Source: Tamlana sp038148895
Lineage (GTDB): Bacteria; Bacteroidota; Bacteroidia; Flavobacteriales; Flavobacteriaceae
Reading direction: 5' to 3' (one strand)
Length of the DNA stretch: 64,000 nt
Assembly: GCA_038148895.1 (NCBI GenBank)
Contig: JBBVGQ010000001.1
The position numbers and the translations under genes were made by a program. The notes under the pieces were generated by a model. It was given only the letters and a program-made list of their open reading frames with translations. It made no database searches and had not been told where the DNA came from. Below are positions 25,184-32,730 of this stretch, in pieces (positions within the stretch are counted from its first letter, which is position 1; the number at the start of each line of letters is the position of its first letter).

Positions 25184-26455
25184 TCATAATGAGACGTTAA
25201 ATGTAAACTTAAATGCTACATTATCGTCAATTTGGGGTAAGTGATAAGCGCCGTAACGATAGGTAAAGCTCAAGCCAAAACCGAATAGAAGCTTGTTGAG
25301 TTCAAAGCCAGATTCCGTATACCCTTTTTTTAGGGAATTGAAGGTTACGTTTTGGTGCCGCTCAGAATTTTTAATGTCACCAATGGCATATCGCGTAATT
25401 AACACAAGTTGGGGTTTAAAGCGAGGTGAAATATTAATTGGTTTCAAAAAATGTTTTAACTGTAGCGTGGCAAACTTATCTGAAAAGAACTCATTGAAAT
25501 ACATGGTCTCAAAACTGTTCAATCCGGCAACAGAGAAGCGTTGCAGTATGGTTTCTTTTGTAATGTTGTTGGGGTAGGCATGATACAAATGTGTTAAAGG
25601 AGTGTTGCCGTTTGCAATTCCTGAAACCAGAGTAATTTCTGAAAACGCATCATCTTCATTTCCAATTTTGTAAATGGTCTTGAAATCGAATTTTGAAAAG
25701 GTGAAATTGCTTCCAAAAACATCATTAAAACTTTTGGTATACTGAAGAGTGAATCTAGGATAGCCCTCATTTATTTTTTTATTACTTTTTTTAGACGAGT
25801 CAACTTTATTAAATGGGCTCCATTGAAAAGCTACTTTAGCAATGCTCAAATCAAATGAAGATATTACCTCATTGTTCAAGATGTAGCTGTAACTGTATGT
25901 AGGATCAATATTGCTAATTGAAAACTCCGTTTCAGCTATCATTTTAGGGTTAAATTCATGCTCGAAGGATAACGCTTTTGTAATGTGCCTATGAAAAAGG
26001 TCGATATTGATCAATCTCGGTTCAAAAAACTGAAAAAATCTTCCGTCCGTTAAAAATTTGGTGCTGCCTGTTTCCTGCAAATCGTCCGTATAAGATAGAT
26101 TTAGCCAGCTATTTGTTTTTTCCGATAGGCGAAAACCACCACCAAAGCTATATTTAAAACGATGGTCTCTAAAACCGTAAACCACGTAAGTGTTTAGTCT
26201 GTATTTTTTCGAAAAAGCCTCATTGGTAACACCGCCCAATCCCGTTCTAATACCTTCATACTGATTGTATTTGATTAAATATCTTAAATCTGCATTAAAA
26301 TATTTTGTGGGGAAATAGCCGTTGCCAATACTTTTTAAAAACTCACTTTTTTTAACAGAATCCTGTTCAGGTTTTTTCACTTCCCTTTGAAAAGATTGGG
26401 ATTGTGCCAAAGAAACAGAAAAAAGAATAAAAAGGAAAAGAGTAAAACGTTTCAA
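25184..26455 (-). CDS. DUF5686-like outer-membrane protein, C-terminal barrel only
   Basis: No ATG fits: an in-frame stop lies directly before a TTG at 26467, and a second TTG at 26455 gives a clean signal peptide (KRFTLFLFILFSVSLAQS). I favour 26455 (423 residues). The body matches the beta-barrel end of DUF5686 proteins: NGYFPTKYFNADLRYL, KYNQYEGIRTGLGG, YGFRDHRFKYSFGGGFRLS. Full members are near 800 residues with an N-terminal carboxypeptidase-regulatory-like domain, which is missing here. Either a short family variant or an old truncation. It lies between frr and the MMPL exporter. Confidence 0.75.
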   Translation of the reverse strand: MKRFTLFLFILFSVSLAQSQSFQREVKKPEQDSVKKSEFLKSIGNGYFPTKYFNADLRYLIKYNQYEGIRTGLGGVTNEAFSKKYRLNTYVVYGFRDHRFKYSFGGGFRLSEKTNSWLNLSYTDDLQETGSTKFLTDGRFFQFFEPRLINIDLFHRHITKALSFEHEFNPKMIAETEFSISNIDPTYSYSYILNNEVISSFDLSIAKVAFQWSPFNKVDSSKKSNKKINEGYPRFTLQYTKSFNDVFGSNFTFSKFDFKTIYKIGNEDDAFSEITLVSGIANGNTPLTHLYHAYPNNITKETILQRFSVAGLNSFETMYFNEFFSDKFATLQLKHFLKPINISPRFKPQLVLITRYAIGDIKNSERHQNVTFNSLKKGYTESGFELNKLLFGFGLSFTYRYGAYHLPQIDDNVAFKFTFNVSL

Positions 26456-26515
26456 AGTCTGCCCCAATTAAATGCTGTGTTTTTACAAAAAGAGCGACTA
26501 ATTTGTCGCCCTTCT

Positions 26516-27073
26516 TTAAACTGTCATGATTTCTTTTTCCTTATGTTCAAAGAGTTCATCAATCTTTTTAACGTAGGAATCTGTCATTTCTTGTATGTCA
26601 ATTTCGGCGTTGCCTTTAACATCCTCGGAAACATCCTCTGTTTTTTTAATGTCGTTATTGGCATCTTTTCTGGCTGACCGTATACTAACTTTGGCATCTT
26701 CTGCTTCGGCTTTGGCTTGTTTTGCCAATGTACGTCTGCGTTCTTCTGTTAACGGTGGCACATTAATAATTATGGTTTCGCCGTTATTCATGGGGTTAAA
26801 CCCGAGATTGGCATATGATATGCTACGTTCAATTTCTTGAAGCATGCTTTTTTCCCATGGTTGAACGGTAATTGTTCGGCCATCTGGAGTATTAACATTG
26901 GCAACTTGGTTTAAAGGGGTTTGAGCTCCATAATACTCTACCATTACACTTCCCAGCATTGCCGGGCTTGCTTTACCAGCCCTGATATTAACAAATTCCT
27001 TTTTTAAATGGGCAATGGCATTTTCCATGGCCTCTTTTGCAGTATCTAATATAAATTGTATGTCTTCGTTCAT
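26516..27073 (-). CDS. frr: Ribosome-recycling factor
   Basis: 185 residues, usual length. NIRAGKASPAMLGSVMVEYYG, TITVQPWEKSMLQEIERSI and PPLTEERRRTLAKQAK are invariant RRF blocks. With EF-G it splits post-termination ribosomes. Follows pyrH by 54 nt. Confidence 0.97.
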   Translation of the reverse strand: MNEDIQFILDTAKEAMENAIAHLKKEFVNIRAGKASPAMLGSVMVEYYGAQTPLNQVANVNTPDGRTITVQPWEKSMLQEIERSISYANLGFNPMNNGETIIINVPPLTEERRRTLAKQAKAEAEDAKVSIRSARKDANNDIKKTEDVSEDVKGNAEIDIQEMTDSYVKKIDELFEHKEKEIMTV

Positions 27074-27127
27074 TGCAAAAACTTTTAGGTCAAACTAGGT
27101 ATCCTTTTTCAAAAATTGCGCCAAATG

Positions 27128-27835
27128 TTAAACATTAACAACGGTTCCGATGTTTTCACCAGAAACTACTTTAAGCAGGTTTCCTTTTTTGTTCATATCA
27201 AAAACAATAATGGGCAAATTATTTTCCTGACTTAAGGTGAAAGCTGTGGTATCCATCACTTTCAAACCTTTTCTCAATACATCATCGAAGGAAAGTGTAT
27301 TGAATTTTATAGCTTTTTTATCTTTTTCAGGATCTGCGTTATAAATGCCGTCAACACGTGTTCCCTTTAAAATAACATCAGCTTGTATTTCAATAGCACG
27401 TAAAACCGCAGCCGAATCTGTTGTAAAATAAGGATTTCCCGTGCCACCACCAAAAATAACAACACGTCCTTTTTCTAAGTGTCTCATGGCTTTTCTTCTT
27501 ATAAAAGGCTCTGCTACCTCATTAATTTTTATTGCGGTTTGCAGTCGAGTTGGAATGTCTATATCTTCTAGAGCACCTTGTAAAGCCAGTCCGTTTATTA
27601 CGGTGGCCAACATGCCCATATAATCTCCTTGTACGCGGTCCATGCCTTTACTGGCTCCGGCAACACCTCTAAAAATGTTTCCGCCACCTATTACAATAGC
27701 GACTTCTATACCTTTATCCGTAATGGTTTTTATGTCTTCAGCATATTCGGCTAAGCGTTCAGGGTCAATACCGTATTGGCGTTTTCCCATTAAGGCTTCG
27801 CCAGATAATTTGAGGAGTATTCTTTTGTATTTCAT
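27128..27835 (-). CDS. pyrH: UMP kinase
   Basis: 235 residues of the amino-acid kinase fold. KRILLKLSGEALMG, VIGGGNIFRG, RGVA and the DYMGMLATVINGLALQ helix are PyrH signatures; GGGTGNPYFTTDSAA binds UMP/ATP. Makes UDP from UMP. A terminator separates it from tsf, so pyrH-frr is probably its own transcript. Confidence 0.97.
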   Translation of the reverse strand: MKYKRILLKLSGEALMGKRQYGIDPERLAEYAEDIKTITDKGIEVAIVIGGGNIFRGVAGASKGMDRVQGDYMGMLATVINGLALQGALEDIDIPTRLQTAIKINEVAEPFIRRKAMRHLEKGRVVIFGGGTGNPYFTTDSAAVLRAIEIQADVILKGTRVDGIYNADPEKDKKAIKFNTLSFDDVLRKGLKVMDTTAFTLSQENNLPIIVFDMNKKGNLLKVVSGENIGTVVNV

Positions 27836-27913
27836 TCTTTTATTTAATGAAGTTGTGCAAAACTACACATTTTTTTTGTGATACGAATTTTTAAAAAGTT
27901 GGAATTTTGGCAT

Positions 27914-27948
27914 AAAAAAACCACTATTCCATCAAGAATAGTGGTTTT
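27914..27948 (-). terminator. Terminator between tsf and pyrH
   Basis: A perfect 13-bp stem (27917-27929 with 27936-27948), 6-nt loop, and a T-run on the minus strand (27920-27914). Confidence 0.88.
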
Positions 27949-27987
27949 GATTTATAAGAGATTCGCATTTGCGAATTGAAATACGGA

Positions 27988-28962
27988 TTAACCTACTGTA
28001 GCGCGTTTAAAACCGGAGATTTCTACGTTACCATAAGAAGAAACATATTCTGCAACAGTTTTCTTTTCGTCTTTGATAAACTTTTGATCCAATAAACATT
28101 TTTCTTGGTCTAAAGTTGTGTTGTCAGAAATAAAACGTTCCATTTTTCCTGGTAAAATTCTATCCCAGATTTGCTCTGGTTTACCTTCAGCTTTTAATTC
28201 TGCTTTTGCAGCTTCTTCAGCTTCCGCTAAAACTTCAGGAGTTAATTGGGCCATAGAAATATATTTAGGAACGTTTTTAAGTGTTTTACCCAAACGCGCC
28301 AATTCTTCGTTATCTTTTTCTATTACAGCAATTCTAGCTTCAGTTTCTGATGCAACGAATGTAGGGTCAAAATCTTTGTAAGACAAAGTGGTTGCACCCA
28401 TTGAAGCTACTTGCATAGCAACGTCTTTTACCAAAACATCAGCATTGTCAACCTTAGCAGTTAAACCTACTAAAGCAGCAATTTTGTTAATGTGAACGTA
28501 TTGACCAACATAAGGAGCTTCCAATTTTTCAAAAGCAGTGATGTCTAGTTTTTCACCAATAACACCTGTTTGCTCAACTAATTTATCAGCAACAGACATT
28601 CCGCCGAAATCGGCAGCTAAAAACGCTTCTTTTGAGTCATAATTTAAAGCAAGCTCAGCCAAATCGTTGGCCAATGCCAAAAAGTTTTCATTTTTACCAA
28701 CAAAATCAGTTTCACAACCTAAAACAATGGCAACGCCTGCAGTTTCATCTGCATTTATTTTAGCAACAGCAGCACCTTCAGAAGATTCTCTGTCGGCTCT
28801 TTTTTCTGCTACTTTTTGTCCTTTTTTACGCAATACGGCGATTGCTTTGTCAAAATCACCTTCAGCCTCAACAAGTGCTTTTTTGCAGTCCATCATACCG
28901 GCTCCGGTGGCTTGTCTTAATTTGTTTACTTCAGCTGCTGTAATTTTTACTGTAGTACTCAT
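27988..28962 (-). CDS. tsf: Translation elongation factor Ts
   Basis: 324 residues. LRQATGAGMMDCKKAL and EGDFDKAIAVLRKKG in the N-terminal UBA-like region, and CETDFVGKNENF in the core, are EF-Ts signatures; the length is the extended bacterial form with two core subdomains. Nucleotide exchange factor for EF-Tu. Lies 86 nt after rpsB, with a stem-loop in the spacer. Confidence 0.97.
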   Translation of the reverse strand: MSTTVKITAAEVNKLRQATGAGMMDCKKALVEAEGDFDKAIAVLRKKGQKVAEKRADRESSEGAAVAKINADETAGVAIVLGCETDFVGKNENFLALANDLAELALNYDSKEAFLAADFGGMSVADKLVEQTGVIGEKLDITAFEKLEAPYVGQYVHINKIAALVGLTAKVDNADVLVKDVAMQVASMGATTLSYKDFDPTFVASETEARIAVIEKDNEELARLGKTLKNVPKYISMAQLTPEVLAEAEEAAKAELKAEGKPEQIWDRILPGKMERFISDNTTLDQEKCLLDQKFIKDEKKTVAEYVSSYGNVEISGFKRATVG

Positions 28963-28980
28963 AGTATTTTTAAATTTAAA

Positions 28981-29027
28981 AAAGTCGTTTAATTTATTTC
29001 AACTAAAGAAAAGAATCAAACGACTTT
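28981..29027 (-). repeat. Stem-loop between rpsB and tsf
   Basis: AAAGTCGTTT (28981-28990) and its exact complement (29018-29027) flank 27 nt. It could be a partial terminator or processing site that sets the rpsB:tsf ratio. Confidence 0.5.
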
Positions 29028-29048
29028 ATCATGTTTCGTTAATGTTAT

Positions 29049-29822
29049 TTATTCTTCTTCGTCAGCAACAGCTACTTTAGCTTTTGCTTTTTTAGCTTTT
29101 GGAGCGTCATCTTCAACGTCTACAGCATCTTTTTCTGCTTTACGTTCAGCTAAACCTGATGCTATAGCAGATGCAACGTGAGATAAAATTTTATCGATTG
29201 ATTTAGAAGCGTCATCATTTGCAGGGATAACATAATCAACTTGACGTGGGTCTGAGTTGGTGTCAACCATTGCAAAAATAGGAATGTTTAATTTTTGAGC
29301 TTCCTTAATCGCGATGTGCTCACGCTTAATATCTACAACAAATAACGCACCTGGTAAACGAGTCATGTCGCTAATAGACCCTAAGTTTTTCTCTAACTTA
29401 GCTCTTAATCGGTCAACTTGTAAACGCTCTTTTTTAGATAAGGTGTTGAAAGTACCGTCTTTCTTCATTCTATCGATTGAAGCCATTTTTTTAACGGCTT
29501 TTCTAATAGTTACGAAGTTGGTTAACATACCACCTGGCCATCTTTCTGTGATGTAAGGCATGTTAATTTCACCAGCTTTTTCAGCAACAATATCTTTTGC
29601 TTGTTTTTTTGTTGCAACGAATAAAACTTTACGACCTGAAGCTGCAATTTTAGCAAGAGCTGCTCCGGCCTCTTCAATTTTAGCCGCTGTTTTATATAGG
29701 TTAATGATATGGATGCCGTTACGCTCCATATATACGTAAGGAGCCATGTTTGGGTCCCACTTACGTGTAAGGTGTCCGAAGTGTACACCTGCTTCAAGTA
29801 ATTCTTTTACTTCTACTGCCAT
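29049..29822 (-). CDS. rpsB: 30S ribosomal protein S2
   Basis: 257 residues. LLEAGVHFGHLTRKWDPNM, ITERWPGGMLTNF and PIFAMVDTNSDPRQVDYVIP are S2 signatures. The C-terminal tail is charged and low complexity (DVEDDAPKAKKAKAKVAVAD). It follows rpsI with a 144-nt spacer containing a structured element. Confidence 0.97.
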   Translation of the reverse strand: MAVEVKELLEAGVHFGHLTRKWDPNMAPYVYMERNGIHIINLYKTAAKIEEAGAALAKIAASGRKVLFVATKKQAKDIVAEKAGEINMPYITERWPGGMLTNFVTIRKAVKKMASIDRMKKDGTFNTLSKKERLQVDRLRAKLEKNLGSISDMTRLPGALFVVDIKREHIAIKEAQKLNIPIFAMVDTNSDPRQVDYVIPANDDASKSIDKILSHVASAIASGLAERKAEKDAVDVEDDAPKAKKAKAKVAVADEEE

Positions 29823-29883
29823 GTTTGTAATAGTTTACGTTCTGTTGAATTAGCAATGATTAAGTGGTCATTTTTTAAAATTT

Positions 29884-29926
29884 GCCTTAACCATTTAGAT
29901 GCTAAACTAAACCTGCTTTTTAAGGC
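29884..29926 (-). promoter_or_regulatory. Structured leader candidate upstream of rpsB
   Basis: On the minus strand GCCTTAA (29926-29920) pairs with TTAAGGC (29890-29884), and inside it GTTTAG (29912-29907) pairs with CTAAAT (29898-29893). This two-tier hairpin ends about 60 nt before the rpsB ATG. It could be a ribosomal-protein leader or a terminator of rpsI transcripts. Confidence 0.4.
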
Positions 29927-29966
29927 TAGGTACAACAATAACTGTGTTAAATAATTTGTTTTGATA

Positions 29967-30353
29967 TTAACGTTTAGAGAACTGGAATTTCTTACGAGCT
30001 TTCTTCTGACCGAATTTTTTACGTTCCACCATTCTTGGGTCTCTTGTTAATAAGCCTTCTGGTTTAAGGATACCTCTGTTTTCAGCATCTGCCTCGCACA
30101 AAGCACGAGAAATTGCCAAACGAACAGCTTCTGCCTGACCAGTAATACCACCTCCATATACATTTACTGTAATATCAAAGTTGCTTTCATTGTTAGTCAT
30201 GGCCAATGGTTGCTTTACTTTGTACTGTAATGTAGCTGTAGTAAAGTAATTAGCCAAGTCCTTTTTGTTAATCGTAATGTTACCGTTTCCTTGGGCAACA
30301 TAAGCACGAGCAACAGCCGTCTTTCTACGGCCGATTTTGTGAATTACTTCCAT
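29967..30353 (-). CDS. rpsI: 30S ribosomal protein S9
   Basis: 128 residues. IGRRKTAVARAYVAQGNG at the start and the basic tail DPRMVERKKFGQKKARKK ending FSKR (tRNA-contacting C-terminus) identify S9. The ATG overlaps the rplM stop by 1 nt (TAATG), so the pair is coupled. Confidence 0.98.
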   Translation of the reverse strand: MEVIHKIGRRKTAVARAYVAQGNGNITINKKDLANYFTTATLQYKVKQPLAMTNNESNFDITVNVYGGGITGQAEAVRLAISRALCEADAENRGILKPEGLLTRDPRMVERKKFGQKKARKKFQFSKR

Positions 30354-30808
30354 TAATTAAATTCGTTTAAATTGATTGCTTTTGGTTTCTGTGCTGCATG
30401 AGCATGTTCTGAACCAACAACAACTGTTAGATTACGGAATAAATCTGCACCTAATTTGTTTTTAGGCAGCATTCCTTTAACTGATTTTTCTACTACTCTT
30501 GCAGGGTCTTTACCAAACAATTCGGTAGCAGTTAAACTTCTTTGACCTCCTGGATATCCAGTGTGACGAATGTACGTTTTGTCGTTCCATTTGTTACCAG
30601 ATAAACTGATTTTTTCTGCATTGATAACAATTACGTTATCGCCACAATCAACATGAGGTGTGAAGTTTGGCTTGTGCTTGCCTCTTAAAAGTTTCGCAAC
30701 CTTTGAAGCTAAACGACCAAGCGCCTGACCTTCAGCATCAACCAAAACCCACTCCTTGTTTACAGTAGCTTTGTTTGCTGAAATCGTTTTGTAGCTTAAT
30801 GTGTCCAC
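30353..30808 (-). CDS. rplM: 50S ribosomal protein L13
   Basis: The likely start is GTG at 30808 (VDTLSYKTISANKATVNKEW), giving the 151 residues usual in Flavobacteriia; an ATG at 30847 would add 13 residues not found in the family. Signatures are WVLVDAEGQALGRLASKVA, DCGDNVIVINAEKI, YIRHTGYPGG and VEKSVKGMLPKNKLG. First gene of the rplM-rpsI pair. Confidence 0.95.
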   Translation of the reverse strand: MDTLSYKTISANKATVNKEWVLVDAEGQALGRLASKVAKLLRGKHKPNFTPHVDCGDNVIVINAEKISLSGNKWNDKTYIRHTGYPGGQRSLTATELFGKDPARVVEKSVKGMLPKNKLGADLFRNLTVVVGSEHAHAAQKPKAINLNEFN

Positions 30809-30857
30809 ACTAATTAATTTTTTAATTATTAAACATTCCTCTCTCAAAAAGAGTTTG

Positions 30858-30887
30858 CAAATTTACGATTATATATTTGATTACCAA
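30858..30887 (-). promoter_or_regulatory. Promoter of rplM-rpsI
   Basis: On the minus strand TTG (30887-30885), 19 bp, then TAAATTTG (30865-30858): a full match to the Bacteroidota -33/-7 pattern TTG-N17..23-TAnnTTTG. Confidence 0.75.
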
Positions 30888-30999
30888 ATACTATATAGGG
30901 TTTTTTAAAGCCTATTTTTAATATTGAAAATAGCTTGTTTTTAAAAGGTTTTGAAGGGTCTTAATCTAATTATAATTCGGGTGAATTTTTTGGGATAAA

Positions 31000-31025
31000 A
31001 AAAACCGATGTTAATCGGTTTTTCT
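31000..31025 (-). terminator. Terminator hairpin after the Gfo/Idh/MocA gene
   Basis: AAAAACCGAT (31000-31009) pairs with ATCGGTTTTT (31014-31023), loop GTTA. A-rich flank on the plus strand gives a T-run on the minus strand. Confidence 0.8.
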
Positions 31026-31050
31026 GTTCATCTAAATAAGATTTTAAATA

Positions 31051-32451
31051 TTATTGAATTCTTTTGGCTCGAGGTTCCAAATCGGTTAATTCCGCAATTT
31101 TTATGGGTTCTCCAGATTCTATGCTTTTTCGTGCCGCAATGCCTATTAATACTGACATGGCACCATCCCTTACTCCGGCAGCTCTATCATATTCATCTGC
31201 TTCGTTGGGAGTTTTAAATATTTTGTCGTGTAAACGTTTGTCTCCTCCACCATGGCCGCCTCGTTCAAAAGCTACGTTTTCAACGTCATAATCTTTCCAA
31301 AGTTTATGCACTATAATAGGTTCGAATTTTGCTTCCTCTTCTAATTTTTGATTCATCTCTTTGGCGTGCATTTCTGCTTGGTTTACCGTTTCATTTTTTT
31401 GGTAAGGAATGTCAAGCCATGCTTCAATTCTTCCCTCGGTGCCATTAAAGGCTACTCTCCAACCTTCAAAAGGAGAGTAAGTGGTAAGCGAATAATTTAA
31501 CACTACGTTGTTTTTGTATTTAACCTGAGCCGACATTTTATCATATATGTTGATTTCTTTTCGGAATAAACAATTGTCCCTAATGTACCCATCATATTTC
31601 TCGTTATCAGCGTAAAGCTTTGTTAGATGCTCATTTTTTGTGATGTCCCAATAATAATCGCAGTCGTTTTTGTGAGTACAGGTTCGGCAGTTGTCACCTC
31701 TAAACGGGCCATTTTCTCCATAATGCTCCAAGTCGCCATAGGCAAAGACCTCACTTGGGTCTGAATCAATCCACCAATTCAATAAATCGAAATGATGCGT
31801 TGCTTTATGTACCCATAGCGTGCCGCCTGATTCCCGTTGTCCATGCCATCTTCTAAAATAGGACGCACCGTGATAAGTGTTTAAGTACCAATGAAAATCT
31901 ACAGATGTTATTTTTCCAATAGAATTACTTCTTAGTAATTCTTTTATTTTCGTGTTGTATGGGCTCCATCGGTAATTAAAGCCAACAATTAAATTTTTGT
32001 TTGATCTTCTTTCTGCATCAAGTATGGCTTGGCATTTAGTCTCATCTGTTGTTAATGGTTTTTCAGTTAACACATCGCAACCCATATCCAGTCCTTTAAT
32101 AACAAATTCGTGATGCGTAGAGTCTTTAGTAGTCACGATAACCAAATCAGGTTTGGTTTCTAAAATCATTTTTTCAAAATCAACAAAGGTTGGGCAACTA
32201 ACGCCCATGTACGATTTGGCATATTTTAACCGGCCTGGATTAATATCGCAAAGCCCTACAAATTCCAGAATATCTGAAAACTCATCTACCAATCTTTTCC
32301 CCCAAAAACCGGTGCCCCTAATGCCCGTACCCACCAATACTATTTTTAGTTTTTCTTTATTTGAACTGAAACTAAACGCAGATATTGGCATGGCTATTCC
32401 TGCTGCAAGAAGGCTGATTGAAGTTAAGAACTTTCGTCTGGATGTTTTCAT
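31051..32451 (-). CDS. Gfo/Idh/MocA family oxidoreductase with Tat signal
   Basis: 466 residues. The N-terminus SRRKFLTSISLLAAGIA is a twin-arginine signal peptide, so the enzyme is exported folded with its cofactor. Next comes the Rossmann start IVLVGTGIRGTGFWG and the EKPLTTDE segment with the catalytic-region Lys, then the C-terminal sugar-binding domain. NCRTCTHKNDCDYYWD holds a cluster of three cysteines. Probable NAD(P)-dependent oxidoreductase of sugars or sugar acids; the substrate is not predictable. It stands alone between rplM and a metal ATPase. Confidence 0.88.
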   Translation of the reverse strand: MKTSRRKFLTSISLLAAGIAMPISAFSFSSNKEKLKIVLVGTGIRGTGFWGKRLVDEFSDILEFVGLCDINPGRLKYAKSYMGVSCPTFVDFEKMILETKPDLVIVTTKDSTHHEFVIKGLDMGCDVLTEKPLTTDETKCQAILDAERRSNKNLIVGFNYRWSPYNTKIKELLRSNSIGKITSVDFHWYLNTYHGASYFRRWHGQRESGGTLWVHKATHHFDLLNWWIDSDPSEVFAYGDLEHYGENGPFRGDNCRTCTHKNDCDYYWDITKNEHLTKLYADNEKYDGYIRDNCLFRKEINIYDKMSAQVKYKNNVVLNYSLTTYSPFEGWRVAFNGTEGRIEAWLDIPYQKNETVNQAEMHAKEMNQKLEEEAKFEPIIVHKLWKDYDVENVAFERGGHGGGDKRLHDKIFKTPNEADEYDRAAGVRDGAMSVLIGIAARKSIESGEPIKIAELTDLEPRAKRIQ

Positions 32452-32730
32452 AATTTAATGGCTTTATAGTTTGTTTAGGTTCACTAAATATAATTGAAAT
32501 TCATTAATATTTTAAAATCTTGTTGATATTATATTGAATTGAAGCATTTCTAAACCATTAGAATTAAGTTAACAAGTATCAATAAGAGCTTCTTTTTTTG
32601 TGTTTTTTAGCGCTATACCAAATTTAAAACTTTTAAGATGGATTTCCTGCCATTATCAGAGAGGTTATAGTGTACGGATGGTAATCTATCATTTTAATCC
32701 TGTTTATCGGAGATGCCTGTGTGATTCACC

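Noticed and set aside
30809..30847. Longer rplM starting with ATG at 30847
   Set aside because: Adds 13 residues outside the usual L13 length; the GTG at 30808 gives the expected start.
32452..32730. Gene in the spacer between the oxidoreductase and the metal ATPase
   Set aside because: No frame of useful length or composition; nothing else recognised in it.
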